Notes: generated from the sequence alone by a model not told the origin. DNA of 64,000 bases from Bacillus massilinigeriensis (GCF_900117315.1 NZ_LT630337.1:3657720-3721719), one strand, 5' to 3'. Shown: positions 18,640 to 28,499, counted from the stretch's first letter. Made by a program: numbers and translations.

Positions 18640-19563
18640 ATGAAAAAACAAAACAAAAAACGTAAATGGTTAAGATATACAGGTGCTGCCCTTCTTTCTT
18701 TATTATTAGTTGGAGCAAGCTATGCCTTTTATTTATATAGAACAGTAGAAAAAACCGTTGCAAATATGCAAAGTGATTACCACCGTGATAAGTCAGACAA
18801 ACGAGAAGAACAAGTAAGCTTAAATAACGCCAAGCCGTTTTCTGTCTTATTGATGGGTGTGGATGAACGTTCAGGAGATAGGGGTCGTTCCGATACCTTA
18901 ATCGTCATGGCCGTTAATCCAAAAGCACAATCAGTGAAAATGATAAGTATCCCCCGTGATACTCGTACTTTAATTGTTGGTCGTGGCACACAGGATAAAA
19001 TCAACCACTCCTATGCATTTGGTGGAGAAGAAATGACTGTGAATACAGTTGAAAACTTTTTAAATATCCCAGTAGATTACTATATTAAAATGAATATGGA
19101 AGGCTTTGTAGATATAGTCGATGCAGTGGGCGGAATTTCAGTTGACAACAGCTTCTCTTTCTCTCAAGATCAATACTCTTTTGCTGAAGGAAAGCTTGAT
19201 CTGAATGGTAAGGAAGCACTTGCCTATGCACGTATGAGAAAGAAGGATCCGAATGGAGATTTCGGACGTCAACAACGTCAGCGTCAAGTGATTGAAGGAG
19301 TTCTTGAAAAGGGTGCAAACCTATCATCTGTTAATAAAATTGATGATATCCTTGAAGCCATCGGAAAAAATGTGGAGACCGATTTAACATTTGATGAAAT
19401 GAAGGTCATTCAAAAAAATTACAAAGAAGCACGACACAATATTGACCAAATCCAAATCCAGGGACAAGGCACCAAAATCAATGGTATCTACTACCAAGTC
19501 GTCCCAGAACAAAAGCGTCAAGAAGTGATTTCAGAATTAAAGACCCAGCTTGAGATTAAATAA
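18640..19563 (+). CDS. tagU: LCP-family teichoic acid ligase TagU/LytR-like
   Basis: Second LCP ligase of the window, attaching WTA to peptidoglycan outside the membrane. It has a basic N-terminus, one membrane segment (about residues 15-35) and an LCP domain (about 65-300) with DRGRSDTLIVMAV, SIPRDTRTLIVG, NSFSFSQ and ALAYARMRKKDPNGDFGRQQ (split: ALAYARMRKKDP, NGDFGRQQR). The 307-aa length fits B. subtilis LytR/TagU (306). ATG 18640 has TTTGGAGGAT at ideal spacing. It has its own promoter and ends at a hairpin terminator. Confidence 0.92.
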   Translation: MKKQNKKRKWLRYTGAALLSLLLVGASYAFYLYRTVEKTVANMQSDYHRDKSDKREEQVSLNNAKPFSVLLMGVDERSGDRGRSDTLIVMAVNPKAQSVKMISIPRDTRTLIVGRGTQDKINHSYAFGGEEMTVNTVENFLNIPVDYYIKMNMEGFVDIVDAVGGISVDNSFSFSQDQYSFAEGKLDLNGKEALAYARMRKKDPNGDFGRQQRQRQVIEGVLEKGANLSSVNKIDDILEAIGKNVETDLTFDEMKVIQKNYKEARHNIDQIQIQGQGTKINGIYYQVVPEQKRQEVISELKTQLEIK

Positions 19564-19581
19564 GAATTTCCATATATTACT

Positions 19582-19624
19582 AGGTGCCTGTCACCCTTGT
19601 TCAAGGGTGACAGGCACCTTTTTT
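19582..19624 (+). terminator. GGTGACAGGCACC-family hairpin acting as terminator after tagU
   Basis: A perfect 18-bp stem (19582-19599 with 19602-19619), opening AGGTGCCTGTCACCCTTG, has a 2-nt loop and is followed by six T. It lies 18 bp after the tagU stop. The arm core is the inverse orientation of most other copies. Confidence 0.9.
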
Positions 19625-19730
19625 AGACAATTTCTCTCATTTTTTCGCAAAACACTATAGTCATAGATTAAACTTTTATAGTAAAATTTTGAGAGATACA
19701 TAGATTGTTAGATTCATTGGGGGGACAACT

Positions 19731-21467
19731 TTGAGAAAGCTTAAGATTTTTATTATTACGGCCATTTTCCTATTTTCAGGCCTAACATTTGGGGACTTTG
19801 CTGAAGCGAAGAGCCAGATTGTGAATCCAAATCAAACCTACACCTATAACGAAATGGTCCGAGACATTAAATTATTGCAGAGAAAATACCCCGACTTAAT
19901 TCATGTTAAAGTCATCGGGAAATCGGAGTTTGGACGAGACATTTATGCCTTTTCTGTCGGAAAAGGAACATCCACTGTTTTTATTAATGGCTCTCACCAT
20001 GCTCGCGAATGGCTAACAACCAACTTAAACATGTATATGGCAGATCAATACGCCTACGCCTATACTCATAAGCAAAAAATCAATGGTTATGATGCTTATA
20101 AAATTTTGAACTCAACGACGATTTGGTTCGTACCCATGGTCAATCCAGATGGAGTAACCCTTCAACAGTCAGGATTAAAGGCATTTCCAAAAAAGTATCA
20201 TAAAGCAATAATCAAAATGAACGACGGCAGCAAGAACTTTAAAAGATGGAAAGCAAACGGGAAAGGCGTGGATTTAAACCGCCAATATGACGCCAATTGG
20301 AAGTACATAAAAGGTCCTTCCTCTCCATATTATAAAAATTATAAAGGGAAAGCCCCTGAATCAGCTGCAGAAACAAAGGCTCTTCTAAAATTTGTGGAAA
20401 CAATCAATCCAGAGATGGCCGTTTCCTATCACAGCACAGGGGAAATTCTCTACTGGAAGTTCAAACAAGCTGGTGAACGATATAAACGAGATCATGCTTT
20501 TGCAAAGAAAATTGGTAGTATGACAGGCTATTCGTTAATGTATCCAAGCAACAAGCCTGGCACAGGCGGTGGAGGCTTCACTGATTGGTTTGTCGACGCC
20601 AAAAAACGTCCAGCCTTTACACCAGAAATCTCAAGATACTATACAGAAACCAATCCACCTATCTCCGAATTTCCAAAGGCATGGCGTGAAAATAAAGCGA
20701 TTGGACTGTATGTTGCCCAAGAAAGCACCAAACTATTCGACAAACGCTATCAAAAATCAGTTGATCGCTTAGTCGGCCAGTATAAAACCTTAGAAAATGA
20801 AACTAAGAAACTAAAAACTTATTATTATACCAATGTAAAATCAACAAATGATTTAAAAATCGAGCAAAAATTCACAGACATTTATAACAAAGTGAAAAAG
20901 GAATCTGCAAAGCTAGAGGCTTCTGCTAAAAAGCTTCCGTCCAAATACAAAAGCAAATATACAAAATATCAATCCAACATTAAAAATTATTTAATGTACT
21001 CAGGATACTATACAACTAGCATCAAGGCTGGGGATCAGCTTGCTACCTTAAATCAAAGCTTCACTGAAGCATTAAGCCAAGCGGAATCCATTCAGCCTAG
21101 CACAGCACAAGCCTTTGACCAATTAATTGCAGCTAAAACAAGCAGTGAAAAGGCTATTGCAAAAATGTATGGAAAAATGGCACGTACCTATGCCACAACA
21201 AAATATATTGAACCAGCCCAAGCAACAATCAATAGCATCCAAAATGAAATGGATCGCTACAACCTATTGAGTGAAATCGAAAAACAAATCAATGAGAAGA
21301 ATGCAGATGGTGCAAGGGAAAATCTTGCGAAGGTCATCCTGCTTGAAGAAGCATCAGCTAAGGTTTATCCGAAAATTCATCAGGCATTAGTGGATAGACG
21401 TGTAGCTGTTGAAGGTCAATTGAAGGTTTTGGAGAATAGTTTAAATGGTCAGGTTGTTGCTAACTAG
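19731..21467 (+). CDS. Secreted M14 zinc carboxypeptidase
   Basis: Extracellular metallopeptidase removing C-terminal residues from peptides, possibly cell-wall peptides. Residues 1-26 form a signal peptide ending near FAEAKS. The M14 domain spans about 35-345: zinc ligands in GSHHAREW (H90, E93), the substrate arginine in GVDLNRQYDANW, the third zinc ligand in VSYHSTGEILYW and the catalytic glutamate in FTPEISRYY. Residues 345-578 are a long helical, Lys/Ala-rich region, likely coiled coil. The start is TTG 19731 after GGGGGGACAAC. It stands alone between tagU and an orphan gene. The helical tail is longer than in minimal M14 enzymes. Confidence 0.88.
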   Translation: MRKLKIFIITAIFLFSGLTFGDFAEAKSQIVNPNQTYTYNEMVRDIKLLQRKYPDLIHVKVIGKSEFGRDIYAFSVGKGTSTVFINGSHHAREWLTTNLNMYMADQYAYAYTHKQKINGYDAYKILNSTTIWFVPMVNPDGVTLQQSGLKAFPKKYHKAIIKMNDGSKNFKRWKANGKGVDLNRQYDANWKYIKGPSSPYYKNYKGKAPESAAETKALLKFVETINPEMAVSYHSTGEILYWKFKQAGERYKRDHAFAKKIGSMTGYSLMYPSNKPGTGGGGFTDWFVDAKKRPAFTPEISRYYTETNPPISEFPKAWRENKAIGLYVAQESTKLFDKRYQKSVDRLVGQYKTLENETKKLKTYYYTNVKSTNDLKIEQKFTDIYNKVKKESAKLEASAKKLPSKYKSKYTKYQSNIKNYLMYSGYYTTSIKAGDQLATLNQSFTEALSQAESIQPSTAQAFDQLIAAKTSSEKAIAKMYGKMARTYATTKYIEPAQATINSIQNEMDRYNLLSEIEKQINEKNADGARENLAKVILLEEASAKVYPKIHQALVDRRVAVEGQLKVLENSLNGQVVAN

Positions 21468-21882
21468 TAATTTGAACAAACACTTTTAAAAGACGAATCT
21501 TTAGGTTATATTTTAAATCAGCACCGTATGTTTACAACGTCCAGGAGGATTAACTTCTGGGCGTTTGTTGTATGGCTGTTTGGGTTGATGTTGTTTGTGG
21601 CCTTGTCATCATAATTTTGAGGCTGTCAGGTGGGGTTAGCCCGTGTTTTCACGGGTTCTGGTGTCGAGCTTACAACAAAACCCACTGGTAACTTTTTTGC
21701 ATTGCCTCAATTATTCTTCTATACTAAATTAGAATAGGGATAATAAAAAAGTAGTCATATTTGTGAACATATTACATTTGTGTTACTCTTTATTAATGAA
21801 TATTTCTATCCGGCAATACTTTATGATAAAGTTATTATTGGCTGTGGTCTATTAGATATATCGGGAGGGATATAGTAATACA
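21468..21882. other. Intergenic region with two short hairpins
   Basis: AACGTCCAG/CTGGGCGTT (21536-21565, one G-U pair) may end the carboxypeptidase transcript, although its T-tail is poor. CCCGTG-TTTT-CACGGG lies at 21640-21655. Nothing else is recognised. Confidence 0.45.
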
Positions 21883-22290
21883 ATGAGCGAACAAGATCAA
21901 ACAAAAGACCTTTTGGAGCAATTGAAGGAAAATCCTCCAAAGGTTATTGGTGGATATAAAAAGCAAGGCTGGGCCGTTAAGGTGTTAGAGAATATCAGCA
22001 ATGAGACGATCGAATTCGAAGAAGATGGAACAGTAACGGCAAAATCGATCTTATTAGCAAACGATGAAACATACTACCCTGCATTTTTAACGCTAGATAT
22101 GGAAAATAAGGGACAAGTTATTGGAGCTTATTTAATTTCAGAAGAGGAAGACCAATTTATTTTGATACCTTTTGAAATTGCCAAAGATTTCTTAAATAAA
22201 TCCGACGAAGAACTACTGCCACTTAAATATCGAACTCTTGAAAAAATCGAAGGGGACGAAATTCAGCAAAATTGGCCTGAATTTATTTAA
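21883..22290 (+). CDS. Hypothetical acidic cytoplasmic protein (135 aa)
   Basis: I do not recognise this family. The protein has no signal peptide or membrane segment, is acidic, and has an alternating beta pattern (AVKVLENISNETIEFEEDG, YYPAFLTLDMENKGQVIGAY in part, FILIPFEIAKDFL), consistent with a small single-domain fold. GGGAGGG lies about 13 nt before the ATG, which is long. It sits between two secreted-enzyme genes on the same strand, 220 bp upstream of the lytic transglycosylase. Confidence 0.75.
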   Translation: MSEQDQTKDLLEQLKENPPKVIGGYKKQGWAVKVLENISNETIEFEEDGTVTAKSILLANDETYYPAFLTLDMENKGQVIGAYLISEEEDQFILIPFEIAKDFLNKSDEELLPLKYRTLEKIEGDEIQQNWPEFI

Positions 22291-22319
22291 AAAACTCCAT
22301 CTCAAGTAGGAGAACGAAG

Positions 22320-22493
22320 GCACTTGACTAGCAAGTGCAAGTAGACGTCCAACTTTACACTTTTTTAATCGACCAGCCCGTAAACGTGGGATCATATAAA
22401 AAATCAATAAAGGCTGACTCAAAAAGATACTACCCATTTCAAATAAGCTACTATGGGTCTCTCTCTTGCTGGGTCATGCCTTTTTTGATATCA
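22320..22493 (+). promoter_or_regulatory. Possible structured leader with a terminator ahead of the transglycosylase gene
   Basis: A 7-bp hairpin GCACTTG/CAAGTGC (22321-22339) is followed by a weaker CCCGT/CGTGGG pairing. A larger structure then follows: an outer stem AAAGGC-TGAC/GTCA-GCCTTT (22409-22483) enclosing ACCCAT/ATGGGT, and finally TTTTTT (22481-22486). This terminator-like end is only 25 nt before the ATG at 22511. It may merely end the upstream gene, or be an attenuator. It matches no riboswitch consensus I could recall. Confidence 0.35.
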
Positions 22494-22510
22494 AAAAGGT
22501 GGTACTATCA

Positions 22511-24250
22511 ATGTTAAAATTAAGAAACTGCTTATCTATTAGTCTCTTAGTCTCCATAGCTCTTTTTTTCTTACTTTTACCGCCTCAATCGGCCTTTGCC
22601 GCTAGCAAAACATCCACACTTGTCAATGACGCCATCAAAGCGGGAAATGCATTAGCAAATGTGAGCTTAGTAGAAAAAAAGGCAACAGGAAAAAATATTC
22701 CATCAAAAGAATATTCGGCTGCAGTGAAAAAATACACCAGCGCCAAAAAGGCAGTCGATAAACTCTCCAGTAAGCAAAGAAAGCCTTACGTCTCCAAGCT
22801 TGCGAACGTGAAAACGCAAATCGACAGAGGTAAAAAATATATTACGGCTGTAACAGCTGGAAAAGCCATTGAGAAGAAAAGGAGCACTTTTACCAATCTC
22901 ATTAAGTACGGAAGGCTGGATCAAAAAACCATTGATGCCTATACAAGCCTTTCAACAGAGGTGAAAAAGAATAGCTCTAAGTTCAATTATGTATATGGAT
23001 CAAAATCACGAGACACAGTCAAAAAACTTTATCTTACACCAGCCAATAAAGTGATTGCCGACTATTATGATACCTTTAGAGTTAAAAAAGCCATCAACGA
23101 TACGAACACTCTATTAAAAAAGGAAACTACGTCCGCTAAACTAGCAAGCACTTACAAAACGATTGTTTTTTACATCGACTCTGTCAAACAGAGCGCGTTG
23201 AAGAAATCGTTAAAGCTAGAGGTCGTCAAGCTAAATGCAGCCATTCCAAGCGAATATCAAACAGGGACATTAGCCAAACTAATGTCAATGGATACAAACT
23301 TTAACGAACTAGATCGTCTAGTTTCACCAGGAAAATCAGATGCAAAGGTGCCTGAAATTTATAATCAGCTCACATCAGATATTAAGAGCTTCACTTCATC
23401 TGAAAAAGCGCTTTTAGATAAGCGTTTTAAAGCCATTATGGCCCAGCTTCCTTTAAACGTGAAGGATATTAAAACCTTATTGACGAAAGCAGCTGTGGCG
23501 AATGGCGTTCCTCCAGAGGTAGTTAAAGCCATTGCGATTACGGAAAACGGAAGGCTGCTCCAGTTTACGTCAACTGGCGAGGTTTTCAAAAGCGCAGATA
23601 ACGGTTATGGCATCATGCAGGTTACACCACAGTCCGAAAACGATCAGCAATATGATTGGGAAAAAGTAAAATACGACATCAACTATAATATTGAAACGGG
23701 TGTCGAGATTCTTTTGAAAAAATGGAACTATGCCACTGCGGCTAATCCTATCATTCCAAGGATGAATGGACATGAAAAAAATATCCTTGAAAACTGGTAT
23801 TTCGCTATCATGGCCTATAACGGGCTATCCTACCGAAATAACCCAATCGTCTCAAGCAATCCTTACCAGGTTAAGGTGTACACTTATATGGCAGACCGCG
23901 CCTTAGTATCACCTTACGTCTTGAAAAAAGAAGAATTGAAGATTAATAAGGATGAAGTGACTGGGCTTCTTTCATTTAAGGAAAAAATGACTTATACAAC
24001 AAGTACAAAAACCCGCTCCACTCAGCTTTACACAAAAGGAGCAGTAATCAAAATTAGCTCTGCGGCAAACTTCCGCAAGTCACCATCAACAAGCGGCACA
24101 AAGATAAGAACCTTATCAAGCGGTACGACCGTAACGATTCTTGGCGGGCCATATGAAGATACCTCAACCGCAAACTTATTCAACTGGTTTAAGGTGTCAG
24201 TTAAAGGATCTAAAGAGGTTGGATATTTAGCATCCTCTAATTTAAAATAG
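22511..24250 (+). CDS. Secreted lytic transglycosylase with SLT and SH3b domains
   Basis: Cell-wall enzyme expected to cleave the glycan strand of peptidoglycan. Residues 1-31 form a signal peptide (cut near AFAAS). Residues 32-310 are helical and Lys-rich, without a recognised domain. Residues 320-465 are an SLT/lysozyme-like domain with catalytic glutamate E345 in AIAITENG and the motif GYGIMQVTP. Residues 510-579 form a bacterial SH3 domain (ANFRKSPSTSGTKIRTL, GYLASSNLK), a likely wall anchor. ATG 22511 with AAGGTGG upstream is preferred over an in-frame start at 22466, which would bury the signal peptide. A good terminator follows. Confidence 0.87.
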   Translation: MLKLRNCLSISLLVSIALFFLLLPPQSAFAASKTSTLVNDAIKAGNALANVSLVEKKATGKNIPSKEYSAAVKKYTSAKKAVDKLSSKQRKPYVSKLANVKTQIDRGKKYITAVTAGKAIEKKRSTFTNLIKYGRLDQKTIDAYTSLSTEVKKNSSKFNYVYGSKSRDTVKKLYLTPANKVIADYYDTFRVKKAINDTNTLLKKETTSAKLASTYKTIVFYIDSVKQSALKKSLKLEVVKLNAAIPSEYQTGTLAKLMSMDTNFNELDRLVSPGKSDAKVPEIYNQLTSDIKSFTSSEKALLDKRFKAIMAQLPLNVKDIKTLLTKAAVANGVPPEVVKAIAITENGRLLQFTSTGEVFKSADNGYGIMQVTPQSENDQQYDWEKVKYDINYNIETGVEILLKKWNYATAANPIIPRMNGHEKNILENWYFAIMAYNGLSYRNNPIVSSNPYQVKVYTYMADRALVSPYVLKKEELKINKDEVTGLLSFKEKMTYTTSTKTRSTQLYTKGAVIKISSAANFRKSPSTSGTKIRTLSSGTTVTILGGPYEDTSTANLFNWFKVSVKGSKEVGYLASSNLK

Positions 24251-24293
24251 TTGTTTGTTAGATTTTGATTTTTATATTGAAATAGACTTTTAG

Positions 24294-24340
24294 AACCTCT
24301 GAAGAAGACGTCAAAGTGGCGCTGTTTTTCAGAGGTTTTT
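24294..24340 (+). terminator. Intrinsic terminator after the transglycosylase gene
   Basis: A perfect 10-bp stem AACCTCTGAA/TTCAGAGGTT with a 24-nt loop is followed by TTT. Confidence 0.75.
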
Positions 24341-24453
24341 GTGTGGAGAGACTTACGACTTTATCAAGTTGGACTCGAAGGTTTCCCTATTTTTGAAAAG
24401 AAAGGGAGCAAAAAAGCGAGCCCGCAAATTCATGCAGACCCGCTTCTCATTTT

Positions 24454-25356
24454 TTATTCCGCCTTCTGTTGCGCTGGAGGATATACCTTCCAGCTTGCTA
24501 AATTTGGCTCTGGTTTTAATACAAGCTGAGCAGGGAAGATAAATGTCCATGGCTTGCTTGTATTGGCTTTTACTTCAAATTGATCTAGCTTGAAGCCGCC
24601 TTGGCAGACGATATCTCCGTCAGCATCTTCGACGATTAATGGAATTTGCTCTAATTGAATGTTCTTTGTGCTACCGTTACGGATGAGCACAGTAACCGCA
24701 AAGGCATGATCTTGAACAAACTTCGCTTCGATTCCCATGAAGTTAACTTCACCCTGGGATAGCTTTGGTAAGCCCGCAACTAGTTTTTCAAGATGTTCTC
24801 TTTGATTTGGTGCTAATTGATTTTCCCAGCTAGCCTCTAGATCGAGCTGATGCGGACGATCCTTGCTCTTTAATTCAAAAGCAATCGTCCAATCTCCTTC
24901 ACCAGGAACTTCCTCTGTTAATCTTGAATCCTCTGTGAAAAGGAAGGTCCAAGGCATACAGGATTTGGGTGCAAGGTCTATTAAGTCATCCATGTCAAAG
25001 GTTTGCTTCGCAATTGGTTGTTTTTCTTTATTTAAAATAATTAGATCGACTGACTCAAAATGAACGGATTTTGGTAAGGTATTACGTAAAAAGGCAATAA
25101 CAAACAAATTCCCTTCATGTTCATGAAGCTTCAAGCCTGAAATGGAAATTTGATTTTCCTTCAGCTTTGGCAGTCTTAGATGATGATAGCGATATACATA
25201 TTTTTCTTGAGGGGTCATGAATAAGTCGGGATGAAAAATCAAAGTGGTCTCGACTGTCTCTTCATTTTCTTCCGTTACTTCATTCTGACCAGGAACTAGT
25301 TCCTTTTCGACCTCTGTAGTCTCTGTTGAATTCTTTTTTTTACGAAAAAGGGCCAT
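24454..25356 (-). CDS. slaP: SlaP-type accessory Sec / S-layer assembly protein
   Basis: In Bacillus anthracis, SlaP works with SecA2 to secrete S-layer proteins. The 300-aa protein has a charged N-terminal tail (about 1-45), then two related halves: residues about 50-150 (LPKLKENQISISGLKL, SCMPWTFLF) and about 185-290 (LPKLSQGEVNFMGIEA, TSKPWTFIFP), the SLAP duplication. ATG 25356 starts one base after the secA2 stop and its ribosome site lies within the Glu-codon run of secA2, so the two are translationally coupled. An earlier in-frame ATG at 25404 overlaps secA2. The identification rests on the duplicated PWTF module and on the secA2 neighbour. Confidence 0.8.
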   Translation of the reverse strand: MALFRKKKNSTETTEVEKELVPGQNEVTEENEETVETTLIFHPDLFMTPQEKYVYRYHHLRLPKLKENQISISGLKLHEHEGNLFVIAFLRNTLPKSVHFESVDLIILNKEKQPIAKQTFDMDDLIDLAPKSCMPWTFLFTEDSRLTEEVPGEGDWTIAFELKSKDRPHQLDLEASWENQLAPNQREHLEKLVAGLPKLSQGEVNFMGIEAKFVQDHAFAVTVLIRNGSTKNIQLEQIPLIVEDADGDIVCQGGFKLDQFEVKANTSKPWTFIFPAQLVLKPEPNLASWKVYPPAQQKAE

Positions 25357-25357
25357 T

Positions 25358-27748
25358 TTATTCCTCTTCCTCCTCTTCATCCTCTCGGCGGTTGTCCATT
25401 TCAAACTGGCTTTTTACATATTCCATAAAGCGAATGCTGATTCCAGCTTGAATGGTGAACAATAATTCATGGAACATTTCTAAAGCATCTTTTTCATATA
25501 GACGATATGGGTCTTCCTGTCCATAGCTCTTGAGGTGCATACCGTCTCTCATGCTGCCCATGAATTCGAGATGCTGAATCCAGTTTGTATCGATTTGGTG
25601 AAGCATGAAGTTCTTTAACTGTCTACGTAGGTTCTCGTCGTCCTGCAGACTGATGATTTGTGATTTTAGATTTTCATATTCAGCCATCACTTTATCTTCA
25701 ATTTCTAGTCTATCTAGGTCAACAATGTCTTCGTACTTCCAATCGAAGTTTAAGAAGACAAGGCTTAATTCTTCTAATAATGCCTTTGGATGGATAACCT
25801 CGCTGCCCTCTGGATAGTTTTTACCCACAACGGCTTTTACATAGTTATCAAGGTATTCAATTAACTCAGCGAACATTTCATCTGGTGTGATTTCTAGAAT
25901 GCGATCTCTCATGGAGTAAATGACCTTACTTTGCTGGTCAGTTACGTTGTCAAGCTTGAGTAGATGACTTCTGCTTGAGTAATGCATATTTTCAACGGTT
26001 TCTTGAACCTTTTTAACATATTTCAGTGGATCTGGAGAAAGGATTCTTCCTGTTTCGTCCGTTTTGACCTTTTTCTCATAGCGTTCTTTTTCTTCTTCAT
26101 CGTAGTACGTAAATAAGTCATCTTGGATGGAGACGATAAATTGGGTTGAGCCTGGGTCCCCTTGACGTCCAGAACGACCACGAAGCTGCATATCGATACG
26201 GTTGCTTTCATGGCGCTCCGTTCCGATGATGTGAAGACCTCCCAATTCCTTGACCCCTTCACCTAGTAAAATATCTGTACCACGACCAGCCATATTAGTT
26301 GCTAGCATGACTTGACCTTTTTGTCCGGCCATAGAGATGATTCTCGCTTCATCCTCTTCCGTTTTAGCATTTAATAGCTGATGCTTAATCTTTGCCTTTT
26401 TCAAGTAGCCTGATAGTTTTTCAGATTGCTCAATAGAGGTTGTCCCAATGAGGATTGGTCTACCTTGTCCATGCAATCTAGCTACTTCTTCAACGATTTT
26501 TTTCACCTTAGATTCATAGTCAGCATAAATTAAGTCTTCTAAATCCTCACGTTGAATTGGCATATTTGTTGGAATGGTAACAACTCGCAAACGATAGGTT
26601 TCCCAGAACTCTTGCTTAGAAGGTGTAGCACTTCCTGTCATTCCGGCAAGTGATTTATACATTCTGAAATAGTTTTGGATAGTAATCGTTGCTTGTGTTT
26701 CATTTTCCTCAGAGATTTCTAGGCCCTCTTTTGCCTCAATCGCTTGGTGTAAGCCTTCACTAAAGGTACGTCCCTCCATGATACGGCCTGTAAACTTATC
26801 AATAATAAGAACTTTGCCTTCTTTTACAATGTAGTCAACATCTCTATGCATGATGGTATGTGCTTTAAGTGATTGCATGACATTGTGAACAAGCTCTTGG
26901 TGCTCTGCGTCATAGAGGTTTTCTAAACCGAATGCCTCTTCAAACTTAGCGGCACCTTTATCGGTTAAATACACCTGCTTTGTTTCTTGGAAAAGCTCGT
27001 AATCCACATCTTCCTTAAATTCTTTAATGATGGAGGATGTGATATAGAAAAGCTCGGCACCTTCATCTGATTTGTTTGCAATAATTAAAGGTGTTCTTGC
27101 TTCATCAATAAGGATACTATCAATTTCATCGACAATAGCATAATGAAGTGGCAGTTGAACCTTCTGCTCCTTGTCATACACCATATTGTCACGTAAATAG
27201 TCAAATCCAAATTCCGTACCCGTTCCATATGTAATGTCCGCTCTGTAGGCAGCCATTTTCTCATTTGGTTCCATTTGAGAAATGTTTAGGCCAACGGTTA
27301 ATCCCAAGAATTGATGAACCTGACCCATGAGCTCCATATCACGGCGAGCTAAGTATTCATTCGCTGTAATAATATGAACACCCTTTCCTTCTAGGGCGTG
27401 CACATAGCTTGGCAACGTTGCAACAAGCGTTTTTCCTTCTCCTGTGTTCATTTGAGCGATGCTATTTTCATGAAGAACAAATCCCCCAATGAGCTGAACA
27501 TCATAATGTCTCAACCCAAGAACACGCTTTGAAGCCTCACGAACTACAGCAAAAGCATCTATTTTAATATCATCAATAGATTTTCCTTTTTCTAGCATCT
27601 CTTTAAATTTTGTTGTCATATCTCGAAGCTCTTCATCCGTCATTTTTTCATACTTTGCCTCGAGCTTATTTACTTTTTCTACTAATTTATACAGTCTTTT
27701 AATATCCTTTGAGCTGTCGTTAAAAAGTTCCTTCACTCTGGTAATCAT
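25358..27748 (-). CDS. secA2: Accessory Sec translocase ATPase SecA2
   Basis: DEAD-motor ATPase that drives export of a subset of proteins through SecYEG. Walker [14 protein letters not shown] (about 100-112), [16 protein letters not shown], the helicase motif [23 protein letters not shown] and [13 protein letters not shown] are intact. At 796 aa it is shorter than housekeeping SecA (841 in B. subtilis) and ends in an acidic run with no C-terminal zinc-binding CxC motif, as expected for SecA2. Coupling to slaP supports this. GAGGAG lies before the ATG. Confidence 0.88.
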   Translation of the reverse strand: MITRVKELFNDSSKDIKRLYKLVEKVNKLEAKYEKMTDEELRDMTTKFKEMLEKGKSIDDIKIDAFAVVREASKRVLGLRHYDVQLIGGFVLHENSIAQMNTGEGKTLVATLPSYVHALEGKGVHIITANEYLARRDMELMGQVHQFLGLTVGLNISQMEPNEKMAAYRADITYGTGTEFGFDYLRDNMVYDKEQKVQLPLHYAIVDEIDSILIDEARTPLIIANKSDEGAELFYITSSIIKEFKEDVDYELFQETKQVYLTDKGAAKFEEAFGLENLYDAEHQELVHNVMQSLKAHTIMHRDVDYIVKEGKVLIIDKFTGRIMEGRTFSEGLHQAIEAKEGLEISEENETQATITIQNYFRMYKSLAGMTGSATPSKQEFWETYRLRVVTIPTNMPIQREDLEDLIYADYESKVKKIVEEVARLHGQGRPILIGTTSIEQSEKLSGYLKKAKIKHQLLNAKTEEDEARIISMAGQKGQVMLATNMAGRGTDILLGEGVKELGGLHIIGTERHESNRIDMQLRGRSGRQGDPGSTQFIVSIQDDLFTYYDEEEKERYEKKVKTDETGRILSPDPLKYVKKVQETVENMHYSSRSHLLKLDNVTDQQSKVIYSMRDRILEITPDEMFAELIEYLDNYVKAVVGKNYPEGSEVIHPKALLEELSLVFLNFDWKYEDIVDLDRLEIEDKVMAEYENLKSQIISLQDDENLRRQLKNFMLHQIDTNWIQHLEFMGSMRDGMHLKSYGQEDPYRLYEKDALEMFHELLFTIQAGISIRFMEYVKSQFEMDNRREDEEEEEE

Positions 27749-27904
27749 CTGTTTTCTCCTCTGCTACCAATAAATAATTATCTAGTCGAATTATATCATA
27801 TTGTGGAAATGAATGTTGATATAACAGAAATTACCTGATGGAGGTGTTGGGGTATAAGTTCTTTTATAAATGGGAGTCTTTTTGAGTGGGATTGGGGTTT
27901 CACA

Positions 27905-28280
27905 CATATTAATTGGGTTTTACGAATTTAATGGTTTCTGAGAGTTATTTTGGGTTTTACGAGTTTTTGGGTTCTGCGAGTTAGTTTGGGTTTCCGTGAG
28001 TTTTTTGGGTTCTGCGAGTTAGTTTGGGTTTCCGTGAGTTTTTTGGGTTCTGCGAGTTAGTCTGGGGTTCCGTGAGTTTTTTTGGGTTCTGCTAATAAGC
28101 CCAGCTTTTCGCGAATAATGTTGTATTTTTGAGAATATCCCATAAATATCGCGAATATTTCAGCCTTTTTGCGAATAAATTTTATGTTCGCGAATAAAAG
28201 TACACTTTTCGCGAATAAATTTTGATTATCGCGAATATTCCTTGGATTTTCGCGAAAAAAATGGAAATTTCGCGAATAAA
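27905..28280. repeat. Tandem ~20-bp repeat array (GGGTT-x-GCGAG, then TTCGCGAATA)
   Basis: Two adjoining sub-arrays fill the gap upstream of secA2. In the first, GCGAG or GTGAG recurs at 27976, 27996, 28014, 28034, 28052 and 28072 (18-20 bp apart), alternating GGGTTCTGCGAG and GGGTTTCCGTGAG. In the second, GCGAAT/GAGAAT/GCGAAA occurs at 28111, 28131, 28151, 28171, 28190, 28211, 28231, 28252 and 28272, within the palindromic core TTCGCGAA. No gene is supported. The rest of the gap (27749-27904, 28281-28453) shows nothing more. Confidence 0.9.
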
Positions 28281-28453
28281 CATGTTCCAACCCCTTACTT
28301 TTGAAGTTAAACTTCAGCTGCAGGCTAAAAACAGCAGCAAAATTAGGATTCAAATCCTTTTAGTTACCATTTTTCTTAAAAAAACATGTACAAATCAACC
28401 GTTCTCCCCTTACCTCCCAACAGCCCCGCTCAAAAATAGTCCAAAATAAAAAA

Positions 28454-28476
28454 GCAGAGCCGAAAATCAACTCTAC
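28454..28476 (-). terminator. Intrinsic terminator after the CodY-like gene
   Basis: An 8-bp stem pairs GTAGAGTT with GGCTCTGC (three G-U pairs), with a T-rich tail on the minus strand, 24 bp past the stop. Confidence 0.65.
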
Positions 28477-28499
28477 CTTTTCATTCTACCAATCCAAAT

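Noticed and set aside
22466-22510. Upstream start for the transglycosylase
   Set aside because: It would place 15 residues before a typical signal peptide, whereas ATG 22511 has a proper ribosome site.
22320-22510. T-box or c-di-AMP riboswitch
   Set aside because: GGTGGTAC before the start resembles a T-box word only loosely, and the ydaO-type conserved blocks were not recognised; kept only as an unassigned structured leader.
24418-24452. Terminator after slaP from the two GC-rich words
   Set aside because: GAGCCCGC and GACCCGC are direct, not inverted, repeats, so they do not form a stem.
28222-28449. 75-aa plus-strand frame
   Set aside because: It begins inside the TTCGCGAA repeats and has no ribosome site.
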